A stretch of DNA of 64,000 nt, taken from the NCBI GenBank assembly GCA_022484695.1, contig JAKVKU010000003.1, positions 186,001-250,000 on the forward strand, in the 5' to 3' direction. Positions within the stretch are counted from its first letter, which is position 1. Each line of letters starts with the position of its first letter. The notes under the pieces were generated by a model that was given only the letters and a program-made list of their open reading frames with translations, was not told the origin of the DNA and searched no databases. Positions 28,214 to 36,610 of this stretch are shown one piece after another. The DNA is from Lactobacillus sp. Its GTDB lineage: Bacteria > Bacillota > Bacilli > Lactobacillales > Lactobacillaceae. The position numbers and the translations under genes were made by a program.

Positions 28214-28242
28214 ATTATAACAAAGCCATTAGGGCTTGGCGA
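28214..28242 (-). promoter_or_regulatory. nirB promoter with weak -35 and inverted repeat
   Basis: A perfect TATAAT (28214-28219 on the minus strand) lies 50 bases before the nirB ATG. The matching -35 hexamers (around 28236-28242) are poor. A short perfect inverted repeat, AAGCC-N5-GGCTT (28223-28237), fills the spacer. This suggests a regulated promoter inside the met8-nirB gap. Confidence 0.5.
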
Positions 28243-28280
28243 TGAAAAAGCTGACCTTCGTTTTGAAATAGGGGAATCCC

Positions 28281-28724
28281 TTAGGAACGTTTCTGACGAA
28301 AGTAGGCTTTTAGTTCTTCTTTTAAGGCCTTGGTCGCCCGGATATGATGTCCCTCACTACCAATGAGAATATTGAGTTCTTTTTCAACTAACACGGCGTA
28401 GTTGTAAAAGTTAGAATCTTCATGAGCAGATGTATTATTGATCAATTGGTCCCCGTTGGCACTGCGGGCTATCCGTTGATTTAATTGCAAGGAATTAGTG
28501 CAGCAAAAGACCATATCCTTGTCTAATAGATCTCTAAATTGAAATTCCCGTTGTTCAACGTGCTGCACTAACGGCCGGATTTCGGCTTTGATCAAGGGGG
28601 CCACGACGGTAATATGGGCCCCGGTATCTTGTAGCCCCCGGACTTTTCGTAACGCCACGCGGCCACCGCCGACGATCAACACTTGATAATCTTCAATTTT
28701 TAGTGCCACTGGATAAGTTTTCAT
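28281..28724 (-). CDS. met8: Precorrin-2 dehydrogenase / sirohydrochlorin ferrochelatase
   Basis: Oxidises precorrin-2 with NAD and probably inserts iron to give siroheme. The 147-residue protein has the N-terminal NAD fold (VLIVGGGRVALRKVRGL) and the family segment MVFCCTNSLQLNQRIA. A short C-terminal helical part ends in EELKAYFRQKRS. The length fits the compact Bacillus YlnF type. The start is the ATG with GGGAGG 6 bases upstream, 14 codons into the longest frame. It lies 117 bases upstream of nirB, which has its own promoter, so it may be expressed both alone and with the operon. Confidence 0.9.
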   Translation of the reverse strand: MKTYPVALKIEDYQVLIVGGGRVALRKVRGLQDTGAHITVVAPLIKAEIRPLVQHVEQREFQFRDLLDKDMVFCCTNSLQLNQRIARSANGDQLINNTSAHEDSNFYNYAVLVEKELNILIGSEGHHIRATKALKEELKAYFRQKRS

Positions 28725-28755
28725 ACAAGACCTCCCATGTTTTCTGGTACTTCTT

Positions 28756-28785
28756 ATTATAGCCACTTATCTAGGGCAAAAACAA
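28756..28785 (-). promoter_or_regulatory. Possible met8 promoter
   Basis: TATAAT (28756-28761, minus strand) with TTGTTT (28780-28785) at 18 bases. The -35 overlaps the oppA terminator hairpin. Confidence 0.45.
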
Positions 28786-28813
28786 AGCCATGATTTTCAA
28801 AATCATGACTTTG
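28776..28813 (-). terminator. Terminator of oppA-like gene
   Basis: An inverted repeat (CAAAGxCATGATTTT and complement, with one mismatch) followed by a T run on the minus strand, 20 bases beyond the stop codon. Confidence 0.85.
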
Positions 28814-28833
28814 TATGATTAGTTTTCAGAAAA

Positions 28834-30462
28834 TCACTTAGGTTGTAAGTAACGGTAATCGGCAATTTGGCCAAAAGGATGCATTGAAAAGCCGGTGAAG
28901 CGATCACTTAGAAGATACGATATACCTTGTTGATAAATCGGGTTAACTGCAGCATCATCTAGTAAAACTTTTTCGGCTTGCTGTAGGGTCTTGTAGCGTG
29001 CTGCTGGCTGGGTTGCTTGGGTCGTTCTAGCCTTATTAATTAAATTATCGTAGGTTTCACTGCTGTAATGGGAGAAGTTTAATTTTTGGCCAGTGGTGTA
29101 CTGGAACAGCAAAGACATTGGATCCCCATAGTCCGGGGCATAGGTCCCAAAGGCTAAATCATAATTGCCATTTTGTTCAAATTGAATCCGTTGGGCCACG
29201 GGAATGGCTTTGATATCAATTTTCAGGCCAGACAAATTTTTCTCATACTGGGATTGTAAAAATTCAGCCACATTTTTAGCTTGGGTCGTGTCGGCAGCCA
29301 ATAATTCCAGTTCAATTGAATCTTTACCCAGTTCCTTTTTAGCTTTTTGCCACTCGGCTGCCGCTTTTTTAGGGCTGTAGCTTAAGAGGTCCCCAGTATC
29401 CTGGCGATAATCCTTGCCCGTGGTGGGATTCGTGGCCAGACCCCTGGTAATTAACCCATTTAGGGGTTTGGAACCATCTTTTAAGAAATTGTTCGTCAGC
29501 GCCTTCTTATTCACGGCCATAGCTAGGGCCCGTCTTAAATGGACATTCCCGGTATCCGTCCGTTTGTTGTTGAGGCTTAAAAAGCCAATGGTTGGGCTGG
29601 TTTTTTGGTGTAATGATTTAGACCCCGTATATTTTTGAACATTACTGTCCCCTACCACGGTGTAATCCACACGGCCACTATCAAACAGATTCAAAGCCGT
29701 TGCCGTTTCCTTAATAACGGAAACACTGACTTTGTCCAACTTAACGCTTTTGGCACCATAATAATTTTTGTTTTTCACCAAGGTCCAGGTATCGTTGGTT
29801 CCTGTCCAACCCTTTAAGACAAAGGGCCCATTGGAAACGGTGTATTTCGCCGCCGTCCCAAATTTGGCACCAACTTTCTCGGCAAATTTCTGATCAATTG
29901 GCAAGAAAAATGGACTGGTTAGATATTGTTTGATAAAGGGAATAGGATTTTCCAGGGTGAGCTCCAGCGTTCTAGGTCCCAGTGCCTTGATGCCTAATTC
30001 AGTGGCGGGCTTTTGATTCAACCGAACAGCTTGACCATTTTTAATATAATCAGAGGCACTGGAAGCATACTTGGGCTGGACTTTACGGCGCAAGGCGTAA
30101 ACAAAGTCATTGGCCGTCACAGCATCCCCATTGGACCACTTGGCTTTTTTTAACGTGTAGGTATAAACTGTTTTATCAGCATTTACCTTCGGCTCACCGG
30201 CTACTAAGCCGTTGATGACTTTGTTCTTTTGGTCATAGCGATAAAGACCTTCAGTAATTTGATCGATCATTTCCGTACTGGTCATAGAAGTATGTGAAGC
30301 GGGATCTAATGAGTCCAGGCTTTGACTGGTAGCCACGCGAAAAGTCTTACTGCTGGCAGCCTGTACGATATTGGCATTCGTCCCTAATAAGGGTTGTAGT
30401 GCGCCAATTGAAATAACGCTAGCTGCCAAGGCGACAAATACTTTGGTTTTGAATCTAAACAT
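28834..30462 (-). CDS. oppA: Extracellular oligopeptide-binding protein (OppA-like), no lipobox
   Basis: A family 5 solute-binding protein of 542 residues. A signal peptide (MFRFKTKVFVALAA, hydrophobic core to about residue 28) ends around NIVQAASS, a signal peptidase I type site. There is no Cys lipobox, unusual for a Gram-positive binding protein. The mature domain shows SLDPASHTSMTSTEM, LEGLYRYD-like ITEGLYRYD, KAKWSNGDAVTANDFVYALRR and SNGPFVLKGW, as in OppA. No opp permease or ATPase genes are adjacent, so it may serve a transporter encoded elsewhere. The start has AAGGAGG 9 bases upstream. A T-box leader precedes it. Confidence 0.9.
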   Translation of the reverse strand: MFRFKTKVFVALAASVISIGALQPLLGTNANIVQAASSKTFRVATSQSLDSLDPASHTSMTSTEMIDQITEGLYRYDQKNKVINGLVAGEPKVNADKTVYTYTLKKAKWSNGDAVTANDFVYALRRKVQPKYASSASDYIKNGQAVRLNQKPATELGIKALGPRTLELTLENPIPFIKQYLTSPFFLPIDQKFAEKVGAKFGTAAKYTVSNGPFVLKGWTGTNDTWTLVKNKNYYGAKSVKLDKVSVSVIKETATALNLFDSGRVDYTVVGDSNVQKYTGSKSLHQKTSPTIGFLSLNNKRTDTGNVHLRRALAMAVNKKALTNNFLKDGSKPLNGLITRGLATNPTTGKDYRQDTGDLLSYSPKKAAAEWQKAKKELGKDSIELELLAADTTQAKNVAEFLQSQYEKNLSGLKIDIKAIPVAQRIQFEQNGNYDLAFGTYAPDYGDPMSLLFQYTTGQKLNFSHYSSETYDNLINKARTTQATQPAARYKTLQQAEKVLLDDAAVNPIYQQGISYLLSDRFTGFSMHPFGQIADYRYLQPK

Positions 30463-30485
30463 GAAATGCTTCCTCCTTAATTTTG

Positions 30486-30760
30486 ACAAAAAAATAGCCT
30501 TCCTCCCGCAATAAATGCAAGGACGAAAGCTTTCAACTTCGTGTTACCACCTTAATTTGACCAGTCCTTACGAACTGATCCTCACTGAGTGCAGGCCAAG
30601 GCCGATACTCGCGCCCGCTAACGGGGGCAACCGTTATGACTTCGTCAAAGACTCAGTCATAATGTGACACAAAGACCATCTTCAAGTTTAGCTGCTACTA
30701 TGTTGCACCAACCCATAGCTCTCTAAGAATCAGATTAAACTCTACTCATCTTTTACACAG
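30486..30760 (-). ncRNA. T-box leader of oppA-like gene, Met specifier
   Basis: The antiterminator element GGTGGTAACACG (30540-30551, minus strand) is followed by a hairpin (30495-30530) with a T run. Stem I contains AGAGAGC and the lower helix AAAGA/TCTTT. In the pheS and thrS leaders the specifier is the three bases followed by one purine just before the 3' strand of this helix. The same rule here gives ATG-G, so the specifier is ATG (30677-30679), Met. Uncharged tRNA-Met should allow oppA expression. Confidence 0.85.
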
Positions 30761-30780
30761 TTATTAACTAATATATTAGT

Positions 30781-30809
30781 ATTATTCCTGATTACTTATT
30801 AATTGTCAA
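30781..30809 (-). promoter_or_regulatory. Promoter of the oppA T-box transcript
   Basis: TTGACA (30804-30809), a 17-base spacer and AATAAT (30781-30786) on the minus strand, directly upstream of the T-box leader. Confidence 0.7.
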
Positions 30810-30817
30810 GAGAAATT

Positions 30818-30866
30818 AAAAAAAAATATCTAAAAATCAAATTATGATTTTTAGATATTTTTTTTT
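30818..30866 (-). terminator. Terminator of the two-component operon
   Basis: A 17-base AT-rich inverted repeat (ATATCTAAAAATCA core) with T runs on both strands. It begins at the stop codon of the histidine kinase. Confidence 0.8.
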
Positions 30867-32412
30867 AATCATTCTTATCATCTGTTGCCGTTGCATCGTC
30901 GTCATCTTCAGCTGGTTCTTCTTTTTGAATCGCCAATGGGACATCAATCCTAAATATGGAACCTGACCCCACTGAACTCTCCACGGTAATTTCGCCATGG
31001 TAACTTTCAATGAGTTTCTTGGCAATGGATAATCCCAACCCATTGCCGCCTTTATCCCGGCTGCGGGCTTTATCCACCCGATAAAAGCGATCAAAAATAT
31101 TTTTCCGGTCCGCTTCTGGAATCCCCGCGCCAAAATCTTGAATCGCAATATTGACAAAGCGCGAATCTTTAGAGGCTGACATATGGATTTCCTTGCGTTT
31201 TTCTGAATACTTGACGGCGTTATCCATCAAGATGATCAATACTTGCTCCAAGTGATTACGGTAAATTTGGACATAGGTCTCATCTTCTAGATCTAAATCT
31301 AACACAATGCTGAAATCGGGGTGAATCATCTTGAAATTGTTATAGATTTCTTTTAATAACCCACTGACCTCGGTGGTCTCATGGGCATAGAGTTCCTCGA
31401 TTTGATCAGCTTTAGATAGATCCAGCATCTCTTGAATCAAATACTTCATGCGCTGAAGTTCTTGTAGGGATGCCTTTAAAGACTCATCTAAGACTTCTGG
31501 GTCATCTTTACCCCAACGGTTAAGCAGTTGTAAGTGACCTTCCAAAACGGCCACAGGGGTTCTTAATTCATGGGAGACATCGGTGACAAAGTTACTTTGG
31601 GCATCGACAAAGCGCTGGGTTTTATCCAGCATGTGATTGAATTCTGTGGTCAACTCTGATAATTCATCCCCAGAACTCAATTCCGGGATACGCATGGTGG
31701 TATTCGGCTCCACTTTCACCACTTGAATGGCGTCACTCATTTTCTTGATAGGTACCAAGAAATGCCGAATGATTAAGAAGGCCGCAAAACCACCCACCAA
31801 CACCCCGATCACGGTAAAAATCAGCATGAATAAACGCAGGCGGGCCATATTACTATGAAATCCCTGCATCCCATTGACCACTTGGATATAGCCGATCTTC
31901 TTATGCGTTTCTGAAGATTGAACCAGCCGCACCCCCACCAAAACGGTGGTGTGATCTGATTTTTGCGACCATATCCCCTCAGTTCGGTCATCTAGGGGCA
32001 AAGAAGTTGCTTTTGACGTGAAGAGCTGGGTCCCCTGGGCATCGTATACCCCCATGTTAATATCATTGCGAGATAACTTTTGAATCACGGAATCTTGAAA
32101 AACATCGGTTTGATCCCAATCAGGTGACGTCGCAATATTCGAGTTATGCACGGTCTCAATATTTAACCGGGGCAATACTTTTGAAATGGTTAAATTAGTA
32201 TCAACAGAGGATAGCCGCCGATCAACGGCCGTCAAAGTCTCTTGCACCGTTGTCCTTTCTTGGCCAATCAATACGTTTTGTACCGTGTAGTAAATGACAA
32301 AAGAAAATATCACCAGTGTGCCTAATATAATAAGGGACATCCCAAAGGCCCATTTGGCCTTCAAAGATGTCTTCAAACTCCGATTTCGTTGTTGATTCTC
32401 TTGATCTTCCAT
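30865..32412 (-). CDS. Membrane sensor histidine kinase (ArlS-like)
   Basis: A 515-residue kinase. A first membrane helix (about 27-48) is followed by a 140-residue extracytoplasmic sensor region and a second helix (about 193-216). HAMP follows, then HisKA with His in DVSHELRTPVAVLEGHL. The ATPase domain has MDNAVKYS, FGAGIPE and GGNGLGLSIAKKL. It ends in an unusually acidic tail (EEPAEDDDDATATDD). It is transcribed after its regulator with 30 bases between. The arrangement and sequence resemble ArlRS of Firmicutes; the signal is unknown. Confidence 0.92.
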   Translation of the reverse strand: MEDQENQQRNRSLKTSLKAKWAFGMSLIILGTLVIFSFVIYYTVQNVLIGQERTTVQETLTAVDRRLSSVDTNLTISKVLPRLNIETVHNSNIATSPDWDQTDVFQDSVIQKLSRNDINMGVYDAQGTQLFTSKATSLPLDDRTEGIWSQKSDHTTVLVGVRLVQSSETHKKIGYIQVVNGMQGFHSNMARLRLFMLIFTVIGVLVGGFAAFLIIRHFLVPIKKMSDAIQVVKVEPNTTMRIPELSSGDELSELTTEFNHMLDKTQRFVDAQSNFVTDVSHELRTPVAVLEGHLQLLNRWGKDDPEVLDESLKASLQELQRMKYLIQEMLDLSKADQIEELYAHETTEVSGLLKEIYNNFKMIHPDFSIVLDLDLEDETYVQIYRNHLEQVLIILMDNAVKYSEKRKEIHMSASKDSRFVNIAIQDFGAGIPEADRKNIFDRFYRVDKARSRDKGGNGLGLSIAKKLIESYHGEITVESSVGSGSIFRIDVPLAIQKEEPAEDDDDATATDDKND

Positions 32413-32442
32413 GGATAATAGAGATCCTCCTCAAACAAAAAA

Positions 32443-33129
32443 CTAGGAACGCATCACATATCCGGTACCACGGACAGTTTGAATGTAGCTAGGTTTGCCA
32501 GCAACATCAATTTTATTTCTTAAGTAACGAATGTATACATCAACCACGTTCGTTTCAGCGTTAGAGTCATAGCCCCACACTTTGCGGAGCAACAATTCAC
32601 GGGATAAGACCACGTTAACGTTTTCCATCAAGGTTAATAATAATTCATATTCCCGTTTTGTGAGTTCAATGATATCTTCGCCCCGACGGACAACCCGATT
32701 TTCTTTTTCGATCGTTAAATCACGATAAGTAATTGTGTGTTGTTTATTGGCATTGTGCTCGCCTTCAATATCGATTCGCCGTAAAAGCGCCCGTAACCGA
32801 GCCAAAAGCTCTTCGATGGCAAAAGGCTTCACAATATAGTCGTCAGCCCCGTGATCTAAACCAGATACCCGGTCAATGACGGAATCTCTAGCGGTCATAA
32901 TAATAATTGGCGTATTCTTTACTGCCCGCACCCGTCTGGCAACTTCTAAGCCATTTAATTCTGGTAACATTAAATCCAGTAAAATAGCGTCCCAATCTTC
33001 GTTTAAAGCAGCATCTAAACCTGTGCGCCCATTGAAGTAGACCTCTGCATCATAGCCTTCATGCTTGAGTTCTAGCTCAACAAAGCGGGCTAAGTTTTTT
33101 TCATCTTCAATTACTAATACTCTACTCAT
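32443..33129 (-). CDS. OmpR-family response regulator (ArlR-like)
   Basis: A 228-residue regulator. The receiver domain has the EDE acidic pocket, phospho-acceptor Asp52 (ILLDLMLPELNG) and Lys in IVKPFAIEELLAR. The C-terminal winged helix shows LTKREYELLLTLMEN, ETNVVDVYIRYLRNKID and TVRGTGYVMR. It is first in the operon with the kinase. A 258-base AT-rich gap upstream probably holds its promoter, but no clear pair of hexamers could be chosen there. Confidence 0.94.
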   Translation of the reverse strand: MSRVLVIEDEKNLARFVELELKHEGYDAEVYFNGRTGLDAALNEDWDAILLDLMLPELNGLEVARRVRAVKNTPIIIMTARDSVIDRVSGLDHGADDYIVKPFAIEELLARLRALLRRIDIEGEHNANKQHTITYRDLTIEKENRVVRRGEDIIELTKREYELLLTLMENVNVVLSRELLLRKVWGYDSNAETNVVDVYIRYLRNKIDVAGKPSYIQTVRGTGYVMRS

Positions 33130-33314
33130 TAAATTAGTTACACCCCTCGTAAAATTCTGGCCTTATCTAAGAAATACATTATGTCTCAGTCTAATTCACC
33201 ATTTGTCATTTTACCATAATGTTCAAGTTAAAACATTAGTAATAATGAGAAAACGTCTAAAAAAACGTAATAGACACCTGAATCTGGCCTAATTATTAAT
33301 TTTTTAACAACTGA

Positions 33315-33356
33315 CAAAAAAAGGCCATGGCAAAACTGGGTTTTGTCCACGACCTT
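33315..33356 (-). terminator. Terminator of gnd
   Basis: A hairpin with arms AAGGTCGTGGACAAAAC and GTTTTGCCATGGCCTT (a few mismatches) followed by a T run on the minus strand, 30 bases beyond the gnd stop. Confidence 0.75.
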
Positions 33357-33387
33357 CTTGTAAATTGTGGTTAATTGACCTTAACCT

Positions 33388-34809
33388 TTATTGTTCTTTA
33401 TACCAAGTGTAATGGAATATGCCATCCCGATCCACACGATTATACGTATGAGCTCCGAAATAATCCCGTTGCGCTTGAATCAAGTTGGCTGGTAAGACTT
33501 CACTACGATAAGAATCATAATAAGAAATAGCTGCACTAAACCCAGGGGCAGGGATGCCAGCTTGGGCAGCCAATGCAACAACGTCACGGGTAGATTGTTG
33601 ATACTTCTTGGCAATATCAATGAAGTATTGATCTAACAATAAGTTTTGCAATTTAGGCGTGCGGTTATACGCATCCGTGATCTTTTGCAAGAATTGAGCC
33701 CGGATGATACAGCCAGCGCGCCAAATCTTCGCAATTTCACCATATTGTAAATCCCAATCATACTTTTCAGAAGCAAAACGCATTTGCTCAAAGCCTTGCG
33801 CATAACTCATGATTTTACTGAAGTATAACGCTTCACGAACCTTTTCAATGGTGCCCTTGGCATCAGTGATCTCAGGTTTATGATCTGGTCCAGGCAATAC
33901 TTTGCTGGCATTGACCCGTTCTTCTTTCAAAGCTGAAATATAACGGGCATAAACGGCTTCAGTGATCAAAGATTGTGGCACGCCTAATTCCAAGGCGTTT
34001 TGAGAACTCCATTTACCAGTTCCCTTGTTGCCAGCAGCGTCTAAAATAACATCCACAACCGGCTTGCCTGTGCCTAAATCATCTTTACGGGTCAAAATTT
34101 CCGCCGTAATTTCAATCAGGTAGCTTTCAAGTTCGCCTTCGTTCCAGCCTTTGAACGTATCTGCTAAGTCTTCCACAGAATAATCTAAGACGTTACGCAT
34201 AATGTTATAACTTTCAGCGATTAATTCCATATCGCCATATTCAATCCCATTATGTACCATCTTGACATAATGTCCGGCACCATTGGTTCCGATGTATGTT
34301 ACACAAGGGGCACCATCTTTAGCCTTTGCAGAAATTTGTTCTAAGATCGGAGCAACTAAGTCATAAGCTTCTTTTTGGCCACCAGGCATCATTGAAGGGC
34401 CCTCTAAGGCGCCGAGTTCACCGCCGGAAACACCCATACCAATGAAATTGATACCTGATTGATCTAGCTTAGCATTGCGCCGCATGGTATCTTCGAAGAA
34501 CGTGTTCCCACCATCGATCAAAACATCGCCCTTATCTAACAAAGGCAGTAATTCATCGATCACCGCATCCGTGCCGGCACCGGCTTTAACCATGATCAAG
34601 ATGCGTCTTGGCTTTTCCAATGAATCAACAAAATCATTAATTGAGTAGCTTGGTACTAGTTTCTTTTCACTGTGTTCTTTCATGACCGCTTCGGTTTTAG
34701 CAGCTGTCCGATTAAAGATGGCAACGGTATAGCCTCTGCTTTCAATGTTTAAGGCCAAATTCTTACCCATCACGGCCATGCCAATGACACCAATTTGTGG
34801 TTTATCCAT
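33388..34809 (-). CDS. gnd: 6-phosphogluconate dehydrogenase, decarboxylating
   Basis: Oxidises 6-phosphogluconate to ribulose 5-phosphate with release of CO2 and NADPH; central to the oxidative pentose phosphate or phosphoketolase route. The 473-residue protein has the NADP fold ([22 protein letters not shown]), [22 protein letters not shown], the catalytic Lys/His region ([18 protein letters not shown]), and the C-terminal [13 protein letters not shown]. The start is the ATG with AGGAGG 10 bases upstream. It follows yceD after 65 bases and could be read from the yqe cluster or alone. Confidence 0.97.
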   Translation of the reverse strand: MDKPQIGVIGMAVMGKNLALNIESRGYTVAIFNRTAAKTEAVMKEHSEKKLVPSYSINDFVDSLEKPRRILIMVKAGAGTDAVIDELLPLLDKGDVLIDGGNTFFEDTMRRNAKLDQSGINFIGMGVSGGELGALEGPSMMPGGQKEAYDLVAPILEQISAKAKDGAPCVTYIGTNGAGHYVKMVHNGIEYGDMELIAESYNIMRNVLDYSVEDLADTFKGWNEGELESYLIEITAEILTRKDDLGTGKPVVDVILDAAGNKGTGKWSSQNALELGVPQSLITEAVYARYISALKEERVNASKVLPGPDHKPEITDAKGTIEKVREALYFSKIMSYAQGFEQMRFASEKYDWDLQYGEIAKIWRAGCIIRAQFLQKITDAYNRTPKLQNLLLDQYFIDIAKKYQQSTRDVVALAAQAGIPAPGFSAAISYYDSYRSEVLPANLIQAQRDYFGAHTYNRVDRDGIFHYTWYKEQ

Positions 34810-34874
34810 CAACAATCATCCTCCTAATATTTTATGTCTTTATCCTATCACATTTTAAGAAGCCATCACAATCA

Positions 34875-35432
34875 TTAACCTTTATCTTGATGGTCTTCGT
34901 TGAACAAATTCTTCAATTTCTCAAATTCAGGATTCGGCGTCCCTGGATCAGTTTCAACTTGTTTTTGATAGTCATTTTCAGAAATAACATCCCAATCTTT
35001 TCCCTTGGGCATGAGATTTGCCTGGGCTTCTTCTGGGGTTAAAATCTGCGTGGGCAGACTTAAAATAATATTATCTTCAATGGCCTTTTGTAAATCAAAG
35101 ACTTCATCTTCAAAACTTAAGACAACTTCGTCTTCTTCAAATTCTTGGGCATCCGCATCATCGGTCACATAAACTTCAGTGAAGTGTTGATCGATCGGCC
35201 ATTTAACGGGTGTCAAACTGCGTGTGGACGGCACGGTAACTGTCCCCTGTACATGGGCATCCAACAGCCAAACCGGATCGTCAAAGGTCAAGGTTGCCTT
35301 AATTTTAAAAGGGGTCGCAGCTAATATCTCTTCAAAACGCGTTTGTAAACTCGTTGCTAAATCTTCAGTTGTATCAACTTCCAAAGGGGTCTTTTGAAAC
35401 TTACCTAATTCAGCTAATTTCCATTTAAGCAA
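34875..35432 (-). CDS. yceD: YceD/DUF177-family protein
   Basis: A 185-residue soluble protein. The middle has the DUF177 pattern (LTFDDPVWLLDAHVQG, WPIDQHFTEV) and the later FDLQKAIEDNIILSLPTQIL, a family signature. YceD is linked to 23S rRNA and L32 metabolism and often precedes rpmF. Here the next gene is gnd, and no rpmF fits in the 65-base gap. It begins 2 bases after tmcAL ends. Confidence 0.88.
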   Translation of the reverse strand: MLKWKLAELGKFQKTPLEVDTTEDLATSLQTRFEEILAATPFKIKATLTFDDPVWLLDAHVQGTVTVPSTRSLTPVKWPIDQHFTEVYVTDDADAQEFEEDEVVLSFEDEVFDLQKAIEDNIILSLPTQILTPEEAQANLMPKGKDWDVISENDYQKQVETDPGTPNPEFEKLKNLFNEDHQDKG

Positions 35433-35434
35433 TA

Positions 35435-36610
35435 CTATTCTCCTTTTCGATAATACAAGGGTTCCCGACGAAAATTTTGCGGTCGACCGGATAATTGAGC
35501 CATGAAACGATCAACACGACTTTGTAAGTAAAATAGGCCAGCTTCAGCTGTATTCTTAGCGTCTGGTTTAGTTACCAAGGGCAGTGTCCTAGATTGCTTA
35601 CTTTGATGCAAGAATTGGCGACCGCGTTCATTAAAACCCAAGGGATGAATAAACAATTGGCTCTGCGCCATTTGGGTTTTGGTAACTTTTAACAAGACAT
35701 TCAAACAAACCCGCTGTAAACGGGCATTGGTATACCGTTTTGTCTTCAAACGCTGCAAAAATTCTGCAAAGGTTTGACTTTGATTAATAACCTTTTTGAT
35801 GCGGTATTCTAAGCCCTCCGTCACTTGATAGATTTGACCTAGATCCGCCAGGGTCATGGTATTGATTTGATATTTTAAATAACTAAAGCAAGCGGCCCAA
35901 TCTAAAAACGGCCCGGGATAACTGGCTAAGGCCATCACACTACTGTTGGGCAGATAAGGGACTAGATCTTGAATGGCACCACCGGCCTGTAATACCCGGC
36001 GAATATGGCTGGCACTGCTATACTTGCCAAGGGTGCGAGGATCGTCATGGTTGGCCCCAATTCTTAAAATCGGCAGCAACGTCATGGGATCAGGCTCAGC
36101 CATCACTGCCTTAGCATAACTAGCTGCCAACAACAAGTTGGGCTGGGTTAAAGTCACCCCCAGCTCTGCTTGGAGCAACTCATTTAATTGAGTGGCATAG
36201 GTTTTAGTATAATCTACAAAAATATCCTGGCGCCGGGGTAATTTTAGCATTGCTTGACCGAGTTTAGCGTAATTTAAATTAGGCATTTCTGTGCCAAAGG
36301 CTAAGAAATCACACCCTAAATCTGCCAAAATACGCACAGCCCCGGCGCTAAAACCATCAGCAGGCTGGGTAGCCGCACTGAAGGGTAATTCCACCACTAA
36401 ATCAGCCCCAGCATCCAGGGCCATTTGGGTGCGGCACCACTTATCCACCAGGGCAATTTCACCCCGTTGAACGAAATTGCCACTCATGACCACGACCAAT
36501 ACATCCGCATTGGTCAGTGCCCGGGCCCGGTCTAGTTGATAAACATGCCCGTTATGCAAAGGGTTATATTCTGCAATGATTCCGCATGCGTTTAATCGGC
36601 TTTCCTGCAT
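35435..36610 (-). CDS. tmcAL: tRNA(Met) cytidine acetate ligase TmcAL
   Basis: Makes N4-acetylcytidine in elongator tRNA-Met using acetate and ATP (Bacillus YlbM family). The 391-residue protein has the nucleotidyltransferase-like start GIIAEYNPLHNGHVYQL, then VVVMSGNFVQRGE and GANHDDPRTLGKYSSASHIR. The ATG overlaps the end of the yqeM gene by 19 bases, with GAGG 11 bases upstream. In Bacillus ylbM is beside ylbN (yceD), as here. Confidence 0.93.
   Translation of the reverse strand: MQESRLNACGIIAEYNPLHNGHVYQLDRARALTNADVLVVVMSGNFVQRGEIALVDKWCRTQMALDAGADLVVELPFSAATQPADGFSAGAVRILADLGCDFLAFGTEMPNLNYAKLGQAMLKLPRRQDIFVDYTKTYATQLNELLQAELGVTLTQPNLLLAASYAKAVMAEPDPMTLLPILRIGANHDDPRTLGKYSSASHIRRVLQAGGAIQDLVPYLPNSSVMALASYPGPFLDWAACFSYLKYQINTMTLADLGQIYQVTEGLEYRIKKVINQSQTFAEFLQRLKTKRYTNARLQRVCLNVLLKVTKTQMAQSQLFIHPLGFNERGRQFLHQSKQSRTLPLVTKPDAKNTAEAGLFYLQSRVDRFMAQLSGRPQNFRREPLYYRKGE

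Noticed and set aside
28164-28280. FNR, Rex or CRP-type operator before nirB
   Set aside because: No TTGAT-N4-ATCAA, TTGTGA-N-TCACAA or similar full site; only the short repeat in the promoter spacer is kept as a finding.
30837-31157. A 106-codon minus-strand frame over the end of the histidine kinase
   Set aside because: Out of frame with the kinase, and it runs across the kinase terminator; no ribosome site.
33130-33387. A 258-base AT-rich gap between the ArlR-like gene and gnd as a small RNA or peptide gene
   Set aside because: Apart from the gnd terminator no frame with a ribosome site or paired structure with T run could be supported; it probably holds the two-component promoter.
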